Positions 42,947-50,901 of a stretch of DNA of 64,000 bases are shown here, piece by piece. The notes below the pieces were generated by a model. It saw nothing but the letters and a program-made list of their open reading frames with translations. It did not search any database and had not been told where the DNA came from. The DNA is from Brevibacillus fulvus. GTDB taxonomy: Bacteria; Bacillota; Bacilli; Brevibacillales; Brevibacillaceae. The stretch lies in assembly GCF_016908525.1 (NCBI RefSeq), contig NZ_JAFBEB010000003.1, positions 186,001-250,000 on the forward strand. The letters run 5' to 3'. Numbering within the stretch: position 1 is the first letter of the stretch; the number at the start of each line of letters is the position of its first letter. Both the position numbers and the translations under genes were made by a program.

Positions 42947-43729
42947 ATGACCCCTTCTGCCATCGATCTGAACGATTTGCAAGAAAAGTTTCGCATCCAG
43001 CCAGATTCGCCCCCAGCGGAAAGCAAGCAGGTTGTTTTGCTTGATCTGCTTGATTTGCAAACATGCCGAAGTTTTTTGCGCGATGTCCAAAGCGACTTGC
43101 AAGCGTCATCCGTTAAAGTGGCGGCATCGGTGTTTTATAAACGCTTACTCCCGCTAATCGCGGGCGGGCTCTATTGTGTCTCACATCATTCATGCGCCCT
43201 GGATCTTGCCCCAGGCAACATTACGCTATTCGCTCAGGATACATGGCAGAAGCCGGTTTTTTTCTTGAAGCGGATCGAACAACAGCGGTTATGGCTGGAT
43301 CGGGATGCATGGCGTGAGAACGTGCTGCGGCAGTTGTTCATTGAGACGGTACAGCCGGTGATCAGCGTCTTGGCAGGGGCCAGCGGTCTTCAGCGCAACG
43401 TCCTTTGGGCACATACCGCCTATATCGTCCATCACTACTATTCGTTATGGAGTGGCAAAGCTGTTCAACCGGACCTGCGCCAGCAATCCGAGCGCGATTT
43501 TCAACGTTTGCTCAATGCTCCTCCCGCGTTGTTTGGGGAACAGAGCGGCAATCCGTTGAATATCCCGTTTGCGAATGTGCCCCACCCGGTTGAAGCGAAC
43601 GAGATGATCCGGCTCCGCAAACAATGCTGTCTCGCCTATCGCCTCAGCGGAGGAAATTGCTGCTATACATGCCCGCGTCTGAATGAAACGCAGCGGAAAG
43701 AACAACTATTGCGGAAGCTAAAAGGCTAA
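42947..43729 (+). CDS. FhuF-family siderophore-iron reductase
   Basis: ATG 42947 is behind AAAGGAGAG; the product has 260 residues. The C-terminus has the [2Fe-2S] signature of FhuF: adjacent cysteines C227-C228, then C239 and C242 in the CC-x10-C-x2-C pattern (QCCLAYRLSGGNCCYTCPR). Such proteins reduce ferric siderophores in the cytosol and release iron. A Fur box overlaps its promoter, which ties it to the iron importer at 6.4-10.9 kb. An extra C238 next to C239 is not required by the signature. Confidence 0.88.
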   Translation: MTPSAIDLNDLQEKFRIQPDSPPAESKQVVLLDLLDLQTCRSFLRDVQSDLQASSVKVAASVFYKRLLPLIAGGLYCVSHHSCALDLAPGNITLFAQDTWQKPVFFLKRIEQQRLWLDRDAWRENVLRQLFIETVQPVISVLAGASGLQRNVLWAHTAYIVHHYYSLWSGKAVQPDLRQQSERDFQRLLNAPPALFGEQSGNPLNIPFANVPHPVEANEMIRLRKQCCLAYRLSGGNCCYTCPRLNETQRKEQLLRKLKG

Positions 43730-43768
43730 AGGTTGCCGAGAAAATGATCGCGGCAACCTTTTTTTGTT
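43728..43768 (+). terminator. Terminator after fhuF-like gene
   Basis: An 11-base stem (43728-43738 with 43751-43761) is followed by a T run and overlaps the stop codon. Confidence 0.88.
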
Positions 43769-43883
43769 TGGGAAAGTGCAGCTCAAAACGATCTCATGGT
43801 ATGATTTGGCTAGCACTGCATAAGTTTATAGATGCCAGCCGTTTTACAACGAGCGAACCTTGAAAGCAAATGAGGGAAATTGG

Positions 43884-44615
43884 ATGAACGAAGTGATTAT
43901 TGGCAGCACATTATCGGCTTTGTCGACCGGATTGGGCGCCGTCCCCATTCTGTTTTTTAGATCAGTGACCCACAGATGGCGCGATATTTTGCTTGCGCTC
44001 ACTGCGGGAATTATGGTGGCCGCTTCGATGTTTAGCCTGATACCCCAGGCGTTGGCCGCTTCCAATATGTTGGTGCTCTGCTCCGGAGTACTGTTGGGAA
44101 CACTTGTCTTGACCGTGTTGGAAATGATCGTGCCGCATATTGACCTGGATCATTCCTCATTGCATGTAAAAATGGATACCCAATCATTGTTGATTTTGTC
44201 AGCCATCACACTCCATAATATTCCGGAAGGATTGTCGGTAGGGGTCAGTTATTCGAGTGAGCAACAGGGGTTAGGCGGATTGATCGCCTTTGCCATCGGT
44301 TTGCAAAATGCGCCGGAAGGGTTTCTCGTGGCCCTGTTTCTCATCAACCAAAATTTGAGCCGGTTCAAATCGTTCCTGCTGGCTACGTTAACGGGGACGG
44401 TCGAAATCTTTTCTTCCCTGCTCGGCTATTATCTGACCAATTTTGTCAAAGGGTTGGTGCCGTATGGTTTGTCTTTTGCAGCCGGTGCGATGCTGTTTAT
44501 TGTTTACAAGGAACTTATTCCGGAAAGTCATGGCGATGGCAATGCCCGTTCCGCAACTTTCTCGTTTATTATCGGTTTATTGATTATGATTTATCTGATC
44601 GAATGGGCGGGCTAG
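43884..44615 (+). CDS. ZIP-family metal transporter
   Basis: ATG 43884 has GAGGG upstream, giving 243 residues and about eight spans. The metal-site motif ITLHNIPEGLSVG in span 4 and GLQNAPEGFLVAL in span 5 are the bimetal centre of ZIP/GufA transporters. It should move zinc, iron or manganese into the cytosol. No Fur or Zur box is evident. It is a single-gene unit. Confidence 0.88.
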   Translation: MNEVIIGSTLSALSTGLGAVPILFFRSVTHRWRDILLALTAGIMVAASMFSLIPQALAASNMLVLCSGVLLGTLVLTVLEMIVPHIDLDHSSLHVKMDTQSLLILSAITLHNIPEGLSVGVSYSSEQQGLGGLIAFAIGLQNAPEGFLVALFLINQNLSRFKSFLLATLTGTVEIFSSLLGYYLTNFVKGLVPYGLSFAAGAMLFIVYKELIPESHGDGNARSATFSFIIGLLIMIYLIEWAG

Positions 44616-44637
44616 CTTTGGGCGTGGTCCGCTGACG

Positions 44638-44654
44638 GCATGCATAAAAATTGC
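44638..44654 (+). promoter_or_regulatory. Repeated motif, possible forespore promoter element, copy 2
   Basis: Identical 17-base motif to that at 39915-39931; a CACTCTA sequence about 16 bases farther on resembles the CATACTA -10 of sigma-G promoters. Confidence 0.4.
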
Positions 44655-44702
44655 TCGTTTGCCTCACTCTACAAGCAGAGACGCATTTAGGAGGCAGCAA
44701 CG

Positions 44703-44954
44703 ATGGGAAACGCTGAGCAAAATAACAGGCAACAGGTTGCCGATTCGATCGCAGACAAGACATACCAGCCAACCGATTACAAAGGGAGTACCTTTGTGGA
44801 AAAAGGGTTGGCCAAGACACACGAGCAAGTCAGCGATGATTATATGGAAGGCACCAATGACGGAAAAATCGAGCAAGCCCAGTATGCCGGAGGATCAGAT
44901 GCGGACATACCGGAAACCGGTTATGAAGGGATGTTTGAAGAAAACAAACATTGA
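44703..44954 (+). CDS. YozQ-like DUF4025 small protein
   Basis: The 83-residue hydrophilic acidic protein has the DUF4025 core GLAKTHEQVSDDYMEGTNDGKIE (in part, about 35-57). YozQ-type proteins are known from Bacillus but have no assigned function. TTAGGAGG precedes ATG 44703. A possible forespore-type promoter motif suggests expression during sporulation; this is inference. A CGGAGGA/TCCTCCG terminator follows at 44967. Confidence 0.7.
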   Translation: MGNAEQNNRQQVADSIADKTYQPTDYKGSTFVEKGLAKTHEQVSDDYMEGTNDGKIEQAQYAGGSDADIPETGYEGMFEENKH

Positions 44955-44966
44955 AATTGACGCAAG

Positions 44967-44990
44967 CGGAGGAGAATCCTCCGTTTTTTT
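44967..44990 (+). terminator. Terminator after YozQ-like gene
   Basis: A perfect seven-base stem with a 3-base loop, followed by seven T. Confidence 0.85.
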
Positions 44991-45103
44991 ATTCGCAGGT
45001 TTCGACAAAAACCTTTAAAATTTCCAACAAACGCTCACAATTTGCCGCGATTTTTCCGAAACCAATAATAGGGATATTTTTGAACACGTAAGGGGTTGTC
45101 TCA

Positions 45104-45904
45104 ATGGAAAAATCAAGCATTTTGGGTGTTGTCCTCGGAATTGCTGCAGTGCTTGTGGGCATGGTGCTCAAACACGCCCATATCTCATCACTGTTAAATC
45201 CGGCAGCATTTATGATCATCATCGTAGGGACTTTTGCCGCACTACTCAATGCCTTCCCGATGTCGGAAATAAAAAGGCTTCCAACGCTGTTCAAGATTTT
45301 GTTTACCGAACAGAAACTGCCAGACCAACGCGAACTGATCAATCAATTTATGAATTGGGCATCGATCGCGCGTCGTGAGGGATTGCTCGCATTGGAAAAC
45401 ACTTCGGACGAAATTGAAGACCCATTTTTGCGCAACGGGATGAAAATGATCATCGACGGCGGAGAGCCGGAATTTGTCCGCGATGTCCTGAACGAGGAAA
45501 TCGATGCGATTGAGGAACGCCACCAAGTGGGGGCATCGATGTTTACCCAGGCCGGTTCCTATGCTCCTACGCTTGGGGTGTTGGGCGCCGTTATCGGCTT
45601 GATTGCAGCGCTTGGAAACCTTAGCGATATTGACGCATTGGGTATTTCCATTGCCGCAGCCTTTATTGCAACCTTGTTGGGGATTTTTACTGGTTACGTT
45701 TTATGGCATCCCTTTGCAAACAAACTAAAACGTAAATCAAAACGCGAATTGGAAATCAAACGGATCATGGTCGAAGGTTTGCTGTCCATTCAAGCGGGGG
45801 TTTCTCCAGCGGCAATCGAACAAAAGCTCCTTGTTTACCTTCCACCGCAACAACGGAATGCGCAAAGCGAGAAGAGCGGGGAGGCTGTCGAGGTGAATGG
45901 CTAA
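45104..45904 (+). CDS. motA: Flagellar motor stator protein MotA
   Basis: The 266-residue protein has four spans (first pair at about 5-50, second at about 150-200). The long cytoplasmic loop between spans 2 and 3 is rich in charge (REGLLALENTSDEIEDPFLRNGMKMIIDGG), where MotA contacts the rotor protein FliG. GSYAPTLGVLGAVIGLIAAL is span 3 with the proline important for torque. It overlaps motB by 8 bases. Confidence 0.93.
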   Translation: MEKSSILGVVLGIAAVLVGMVLKHAHISSLLNPAAFMIIIVGTFAALLNAFPMSEIKRLPTLFKILFTEQKLPDQRELINQFMNWASIARREGLLALENTSDEIEDPFLRNGMKMIIDGGEPEFVRDVLNEEIDAIEERHQVGASMFTQAGSYAPTLGVLGAVIGLIAALGNLSDIDALGISIAAAFIATLLGIFTGYVLWHPFANKLKRKSKRELEIKRIMVEGLLSIQAGVSPAAIEQKLLVYLPPQQRNAQSEKSGEAVEVNG

Positions 45905-46697
45905 GCGAGGGAAAAAACATCAACACGAAGAGCATGTTGACGAAACTTGGCTTGTCCCTTACTCCGACTTGTTGACGTTGCTGTTGGCGCTGTTTATCGT
46001 GCTGTTTGCTTCCAGTGAAATGGACGCAAAAAAATTCGACCAATTGGCAAAGTCGTTTAATATCGCTTTAAATGGCGGAACGGGCGTTTTGATGGAACCG
46101 AGTGCGGTTCCGCTTGACCCCGACATGCAGCAGCAAACGATCAACAACCAGTCTTCCGCTGAATCGGATCAGGATAAACAGAAGCAGCAACAGTTTGAAC
46201 AAGCCTATCAGAAAGAAACGGAAGATTTGCAGCAGCTGCAACAGCAGCTCGACGGTTATATCAAAGAAAACAAGCTGCAGGACAAGCTGAAAACCAGTTT
46301 GACGGAAGAAGGACTGCTCATTACGATCTCAGACAATGCGCTGTTTGATTCGGGCAGCGCGGCTTTGAAACCTGAAGCAAGGAAATTGGCGCATGAAATT
46401 TCCGGATTGTTGGTTCCTCACCCGAAACAGGTTACGGTTACCGGACATACGGACAATGTGCCGATTCATACGGCGGAGTTTCCTTCCAACTGGGATTTGA
46501 GCACGAAGCGGGCAACCAATTTTCTGAAAGTGTTGCTGGAAGACAAGAAATTGGATCCCAAACGGTTTAGCGCAACCGGAAAAGGAGAGTATCATCCGGT
46601 GGCATCCAATGCCACTCCTGAAGGAAGAGCAAAAAATCGACGGGTGGAAGTGGCGATTTTGCGCGATTTGTCAACGAAAAATCGAAATCAAAACTAG
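45897..46697 (+). CDS. motB: Flagellar motor stator protein MotB
   Basis: The 266-residue protein has a single N-terminal span with the ion-binding aspartate in WLVPYSDLLTLLLALFIVLFASS (Asp near 23). A plug/linker is rich in glutamine (about 75-125). A C-terminal OmpA-like peptidoglycan-binding domain (about 130-260) contains TGHTDNVPI and NWDLSTKRA. It anchors the stator to the wall. Whether the ion is proton or sodium cannot be told by eye. It ends at a terminator near 46695. Confidence 0.92.
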   Translation: MAKRGKKHQHEEHVDETWLVPYSDLLTLLLALFIVLFASSEMDAKKFDQLAKSFNIALNGGTGVLMEPSAVPLDPDMQQQTINNQSSAESDQDKQKQQQFEQAYQKETEDLQQLQQQLDGYIKENKLQDKLKTSLTEEGLLITISDNALFDSGSAALKPEARKLAHEISGLLVPHPKQVTVTGHTDNVPIHTAEFPSNWDLSTKRATNFLKVLLEDKKLDPKRFSATGKGEYHPVASNATPEGRAKNRRVEVAILRDLSTKNRNQN

Positions 46698-46724
46698 GCA
46701 GCGGCTGCTGCCTTGTTTTTTTCT
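46695..46724 (+). terminator. Terminator after motB
   Basis: AGGCAGC and GCTGCCT form a stem followed by TTGTTTTTTT, immediately after the motB stop. Confidence 0.8.
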
Positions 46725-46836
46725 TTATTTTAGCACCAGATCCTAAGATCAGCACAAAAAAAGTTGTGGAAATTTTGAAACAACGTGATTATAATAAGAA
46801 TACTTTCACTATTACATATTAAAAGGAGATCGTAAC

Positions 46837-47808
46837 GTGGGAACAGTCGAAAAAGTCGGTAAATTTGTTGGGAATACTTTTGCTGTTTGGGTGTTGCTCT
46901 TTGCGGGATGGGCGTTCTTTTCCCCTGAAACATTTAAGTGGATAAGCGCTTATATTACGCCGCTGCTGGGCATCGTGATGTTCGGAATGGGATTGACGGT
47001 TTCGCCCGCTGATTTCAAGGAAGTTTTTCGCCGCCCGAAAGAAGTTGCGATCGGTGTTGTCGGACAATTCTTAATTATGCCATTACTGGCGTACGGGTTG
47101 GCAACATTGCTTCATTTGCCGCCTGAGATTGCCGTTGGTGTCATCCTGGTAGGCTGCTGTCCGGGAGGTACTGCTTCCAATGTCATGACCTACCTGTCCA
47201 AAGGGGATGTGCCGTTGTCCGTGTCGGTCACATCCATCACAACCGTTTTGGCGCCGGTTGTGACGCCGTTTCTGATCTGGCTGTTAGCCAGCCAATGGCT
47301 TCCCGTTAGCTTTGGCGATATGTTTTGGTCGGTCTTGCAAGTTGTTATCATTCCAATTGTACTCGGATTTTTAGTAAAGACATTTTTCAGCAAACCGGCA
47401 GCAGCAGCGGTAAAGGCGCTGCCATTGGTTTCGACGATTGCCATCGTAGCGATTGTGGCGGCGGTTGTGGCTGGCAACAAAGAGCATATCGCGACAACCG
47501 GATTGGCCATTTTTGCGGTCGTAATTTTGCACAATTGCCTCGGCTTGTTGCTCGGTTACGTTTTCGCCAAAATCTTTGGACTGGATTTGGCGAAGCGGAA
47601 GGCAATCTCTATTGAGGTCGGAATGCAAAATTCCGGTTTGGGAGTATCTTTAGCACAACACCATTTTGCCGCATCTCCAATTACGGCCGTTCCGAGCGCT
47701 ATCTTCAGTGTTTGGCACAATATCTCCGGCCCGATTTTGGCTACTATCTACAGCAGAATGACCGAAAAGCAACAAAGCAGTGAAGAATCAACCCAAAAAG
47801 TTTCATAA
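46837..47808 (+). CDS. Bile acid:sodium symporter (BASS) family transporter
   Basis: GTG 46837 is behind AAAAGGAG and gives 323 residues in about ten spans. Family landmarks are FGMGLTVSPADF, GCCPGGTASNVMTYLSKGD and EVGMQNSGLGVSLA. Bacterial members (YocS, PanS) import organic anions such as ketopantoate. The substrate is not predictable. It converges on kimA, with a shared terminator between them. Confidence 0.88.
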   Translation: MGTVEKVGKFVGNTFAVWVLLFAGWAFFSPETFKWISAYITPLLGIVMFGMGLTVSPADFKEVFRRPKEVAIGVVGQFLIMPLLAYGLATLLHLPPEIAVGVILVGCCPGGTASNVMTYLSKGDVPLSVSVTSITTVLAPVVTPFLIWLLASQWLPVSFGDMFWSVLQVVIIPIVLGFLVKTFFSKPAAAAVKALPLVSTIAIVAIVAAVVAGNKEHIATTGLAIFAVVILHNCLGLLLGYVFAKIFGLDLAKRKAISIEVGMQNSGLGVSLAQHHFAASPITAVPSAIFSVWHNISGPILATIYSRMTEKQQSSEESTQKVS

Positions 47809-47822
47809 ATGGAGAGAATGAC

Positions 47823-47863
47823 AAAAACGCAGCGAGCCCGGGAAAAGGTACTCGCTGCGTTTT
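47823..47863. terminator. Bidirectional terminator between the BASS gene and kimA
   Basis: AAAAACGCAGCGAG (47823-47836) pairs with CTCGCTGCGTTTT (47851-47863), with A and T runs for both directions. Confidence 0.9.
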
Positions 47864-47866
47864 ACT

Positions 47867-49684
47867 TTACTTCTGAAGATGATAAGGAAAGGTTGCGATG
47901 CGGACATCGCGCCGCTTGAACAGATAGGCGCGGATCAGCAAGCTCGTTTGATTGTGCAGGATGTTGTGCCACCATTTCTTGGTGATAAATTGAGGGATCA
48001 GTACGGTGACATGATCGGTTTCCGCCGCCTTCCACTCTACGGTGTCAATAAATTTCACCAATGGTTTGATAATGCTGCGGTAACGGGAACGAAGCACGAT
48101 TAACCGTACGCCCGGATTCCACTCTTCCCATCTTGATTCCATTCGCTCAATCGATTCCTCATCAAAGCCAATGTAGACCGCCACGACGTTATCGGTCAAC
48201 GATTTGGCATAGCCGATCGAACTGCTCACCACTCTGGTAATCCCGGCAACGGGGATCACGACAATGCTGCCTTTGATTTCCGGTTTCTCGCGATATATAT
48301 CAATGCGCAATTCGTCGGCGATGTCTTGATAATGCTGGTTGATTTTCTGAAAAATAAAGATGACCAACGGCAAAAACAAAAAGACGATCCAAATCTGTGA
48401 AAATTTCGTAATGATAAAGATTAAGGCAATCGACAATGTTGTCAGCATCCCGACGGTGTTTACCAAAAAGGGGAGAAGCCAACCGGCCGGGCGATTGCTG
48501 ACCCATCTTTTCATCATGCCGCCTTGGGATAGCGTAAAGGGAATGAATACGCCTACCGCATACAGCGGGATCAAGTTTTCAGTATCCCCGTTAAAGATAA
48601 CGATCAATAAGGCAGAGAACACGCCGAGCACAATGATGCCGTTGGAAAACCCCAACCGGTCCCCGCGCACCATAAACATCCGCGGCATAAATTTGTCTTT
48701 GGCCAGCATAAACGCCAGCAGCGGGAAAGCGGAAAAAGCGGTATTGGCCGCAAGAAACAAGATCGCGGCGGTAACGGCCTGGATCAGATAGTAAATGATC
48801 CCCCGGCCAAACGTGCTGGCTGCCAGTTGGGAGACAACGGTTTCCTTCGGATTGGGGCTGATCCCATACCAGTAAGCCAGCAGGCTGATGCCGATGAAAA
48901 GCGCACCGAGGATTCCGCCCATGAGCATCAGCGTTTTCGCTGCATTTTTTTCGGCGGGTGCTTTAAAGTTGGGAATTGCATTGGAGACCGCTTCTACACC
49001 CGTCAGAGCAGAACAGCCGGAGCTGAATGCCTTGAGCAGCAAAAACAGACTGATTCCGCCAACCGGCACTCCATACCGCGGGCCAGAAATAGGAACAGCC
49101 CCTGTCGCCAACTGATAAAGACCGCTGATTATCAAAAAGATAATCGCAATCACAAACAAATAGACCGGAATCGCCAAGATGGAAGCGGACTCCGTCACGC
49201 CGCGCAAATTAAGCAGCGTCAACAAGGCAATGATCAGCACAGCGACCAGCACACGATGATCATGCAGTGCAGGAAAGGCCGAGGTAATGGCATCGGTCCC
49301 CGCGGAAGCGCTGACGGCGACGGTTAAAATATAATCGACCAATAATGAACCGCCTGCCACCAGTCCAAAGGGCAAACCGAGGTTTTCTTTGGCGACGATG
49401 TAGGCGCCGCCGCCGGATGGATACGTGTAGATGGTTTGCCGATATGAAAGGATCAGGATCAGCAGCAAGCCTAAAACCGCAATCGAGATCGGGATCGAAT
49501 ACCACAGGGCAGCAAATCCGACGGTCATCAACACGATCAAAATTTGCTCGGTGCCGTAAGCAACCGAAGACAGGGCGTCGGAGGAAAGTACCGCCAGAGC
49601 TTTCAGTTTTGTCAGTTTCTCCTCTGCCAATGCGGTTGATTTCATCGGGCGGCCAATCAGCAAGCGTTTTAATTTTTCTACCAT
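47867..49684 (-). CDS. kimA: High-affinity potassium transporter KimA (YdaO)
   Basis: The 605-residue protein has an N-terminal cytosolic stretch, twelve spans of the amino-acid-permease fold (about 30-455) and a cytosolic C-terminal USP-like domain (about 470-605, SIGYAKSLTDNVVAVYIGFDEES). The start MVEKLKRLLIGRPMKS and LAVLSSDALSSVAYGTEQIL match the KimA family. KimA imports potassium with protons and is inhibited by c-di-AMP. A ydaO-type riboswitch precedes it here as in Bacillus subtilis. Confidence 0.93.
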   Translation of the reverse strand: MVEKLKRLLIGRPMKSTALAEEKLTKLKALAVLSSDALSSVAYGTEQILIVLMTVGFAALWYSIPISIAVLGLLLILILSYRQTIYTYPSGGGAYIVAKENLGLPFGLVAGGSLLVDYILTVAVSASAGTDAITSAFPALHDHRVLVAVLIIALLTLLNLRGVTESASILAIPVYLFVIAIIFLIISGLYQLATGAVPISGPRYGVPVGGISLFLLLKAFSSGCSALTGVEAVSNAIPNFKAPAEKNAAKTLMLMGGILGALFIGISLLAYWYGISPNPKETVVSQLAASTFGRGIIYYLIQAVTAAILFLAANTAFSAFPLLAFMLAKDKFMPRMFMVRGDRLGFSNGIIVLGVFSALLIVIFNGDTENLIPLYAVGVFIPFTLSQGGMMKRWVSNRPAGWLLPFLVNTVGMLTTLSIALIFIITKFSQIWIVFLFLPLVIFIFQKINQHYQDIADELRIDIYREKPEIKGSIVVIPVAGITRVVSSSIGYAKSLTDNVVAVYIGFDEESIERMESRWEEWNPGVRLIVLRSRYRSIIKPLVKFIDTVEWKAAETDHVTVLIPQFITKKWWHNILHNQTSLLIRAYLFKRRDVRIATFPYHLQK

Positions 49685-49691
49685 GATGAAA

Positions 49692-49741
49692 CCTCACTTT
49701 GTTTTTAACTAGTCTGCGCTGTTCGCCAAAAACAAATGAGG
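49692..49741 (-). promoter_or_regulatory. Helix sequestering the kimA ribosome site
   Basis: On the minus strand the arm at 49741-49728 (CCTCATTTGTTTTT) can pair with 49706-49692 (AAAAACAAAGTGAGG) in 14 base pairs with one bulged G. The second arm contains the kimA ribosome site GTGAGG. No T run follows, so control of translation is more likely than termination. Confidence 0.65.
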
Positions 49742-49743
49742 GT

Positions 49744-49758
49744 TTACGATGTAAGCAT
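49744..49758 (-). CDS. Four-codon leader peptide upstream of kimA (candidate)
   Basis: ATG CTT ACA TCG TAA (MLTS) lies six bases after a strong GAGGAGGA (49773-49766) directly at the 3' edge of the riboswitch. Its stop lies just before the arm that hides the kimA ribosome site. Only the sequence supports it. Confidence 0.4.
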   Translation of the reverse strand: MLTS

Positions 49759-49771
49759 GTCCAATCCTCCT

Positions 49772-49885
49772 CAATCGACGCTTACGAGGTTAGCTGACGG
49801 ATTCGGGCAGATTGATTGCCCTACTCAGTAAAGAGATTCACCCCTTCGATCGGGTCCCCCGTTCAAACGATTCAGCGTTTTCAAG
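49772..49885 (-). ncRNA. c-di-AMP riboswitch (ydaO-yuaA type) upstream of kimA
   Basis: On the minus strand the blocks GAACGGGGGACCCGATCG, AAGGGGTGAATC, AGGGCAATC, CCGAATCCGTCAGCTAACC and TCGTAAGCGTCG occur in the class order. High c-di-AMP should reduce kimA expression. Edges are approximate. Confidence 0.92.
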
Positions 49886-49918
49886 ATACAAGGTGAAAAA
49901 TGTTTGATGACGGAAATC

Positions 49919-49947
49919 ATTATACATAGCTGCCGAGAGGGAGACAA
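49919..49947 (-). promoter_or_regulatory. Sigma-A promoter of kimA
   Basis: On the minus strand TTGTCT (49947-49942) and TATAAT (49924-49919) are 17 bases apart, upstream of the riboswitch. The remaining stretch to 50059 has only a GGGCTGCC/GGCAGCCC hairpin (about 50018-50042) without a T run. Confidence 0.82.
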
Positions 49948-50059
49948 TATTTATTTTTCGCCAGTTAAACGGCGGAAGCGATTGATTTGGCGTTCTGCCG
50001 AAAGAGGAGACGAAGCAGGGCTGCCGCTTGCGGGAGGCAGCCCGCGCGAAAGAAGGTTT

Positions 50060-50755
50060 TTAGTTCTCGGCCTTCAGCGGGACATCCGGCCGTCCATCGG
50101 CATTATTGTACAAGTATTCCGGCACTTTTCCGACGATCAGCGATTCGGTGATGGGGATTTGGGTGGTAACTGTTTTCTCTTCAATGGAAAACGGAATGAC
50201 GATCTCGAGATTCACCTCAATTGACAAATAAACGGTGGCCAATACCATATTGATTCCGGCTTGCTGCAGTTTTGTTTCCAGCTTCGTTTTGGCCGCTCCG
50301 ATCGGGATAAACGAAACGGGAATTTGCGGCCCCCAACTGCTGAGAAACGTGCTGTGCGTCGCTACGCCGAGGGGAATATGAAAGTTGATGCCGTCTTGCT
50401 CAAATTCCTTCAGGCGAGTTTGCACGCGAGCCGTCGTCTCCCCGATAATGCGTGAATATTCCTTAAAGTTATAATTGATGGCCCGGATATTCCCCCGCTC
50501 ATCTTTGTCCAGCACGGCGATTTGGCGAAAATCAACGCCTTGTTGGGCAATCCGTTTCGTCACGGCATCGGCAATCGCAACTTTGGCGTATTGTTCCGCC
50601 TTTTCCGCAGCGATCACCAACAAAGCGGGCTCCATGCTGCGTTCAATGGAAACCGAAAGAATGATGAGGCCCAGCAGACCGATCAGGAAGAGAAAAACAA
50701 AATTTTGCAACCGATAGCTGGAAGTTGCGAATCTTCGCCGGCGTAGAACAAACAA
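50060..50755 (-). CDS. yunB: Sporulation protein YunB
   Basis: The 231-residue protein starts at TTG 50755 behind AAGGAGGGG. A basic N-terminus (LRRRRF) precedes one span (about 18-36), then an extracytoplasmic domain with GETTARVQTRLKEFEQDGINFHIPLG, the YunB pattern. YunB is made under sigma-E and is needed for efficient spore formation in Bacillus subtilis; its biochemical role is unknown. Confidence 0.85.
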   Translation of the reverse strand: MFVLRRRRFATSSYRLQNFVFLFLIGLLGLIILSVSIERSMEPALLVIAAEKAEQYAKVAIADAVTKRIAQQGVDFRQIAVLDKDERGNIRAINYNFKEYSRIIGETTARVQTRLKEFEQDGINFHIPLGVATHSTFLSSWGPQIPVSFIPIGAAKTKLETKLQQAGINMVLATVYLSIEVNLEIVIPFSIEEKTVTTQIPITESLIVGKVPEYLYNNADGRPDVPLKAEN

Positions 50756-50844
50756 TTTCCCCCCTCCTTTTCTGTTAGCTAGTTTATTTGACAGGCAAAA
50801 TTTTTAGACGCCGTTGACGCCGCTCCGTCTGTGGAAGGCAAACA

Positions 50845-50880
50845 AAAAAGTTCGCCCGATTGTGTTCGGACGAACTTTTT
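50845..50880 (-). terminator. Terminator of the site-2 protease gene
   Basis: AAAAAGTTCG-type arms pair across a TTGTG loop with one C-A mismatch; the minus strand has a T run after it. Confidence 0.75.
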
Positions 50881-50901
50881 GTACGAGGCGTTTCTCTGCG
50901 T

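Noticed and set aside
45010..45103. Sigma-D promoter for motA
   Set aside because: A CCGAAA-like -10 is visible but no TAAA lies at the proper distance, so it was not called.
50018..50042. GGGCTGCC/GGCAGCCC hairpin after yunB as terminator
   Set aside because: No T run follows on the minus strand; it is only mentioned as a hairpin.
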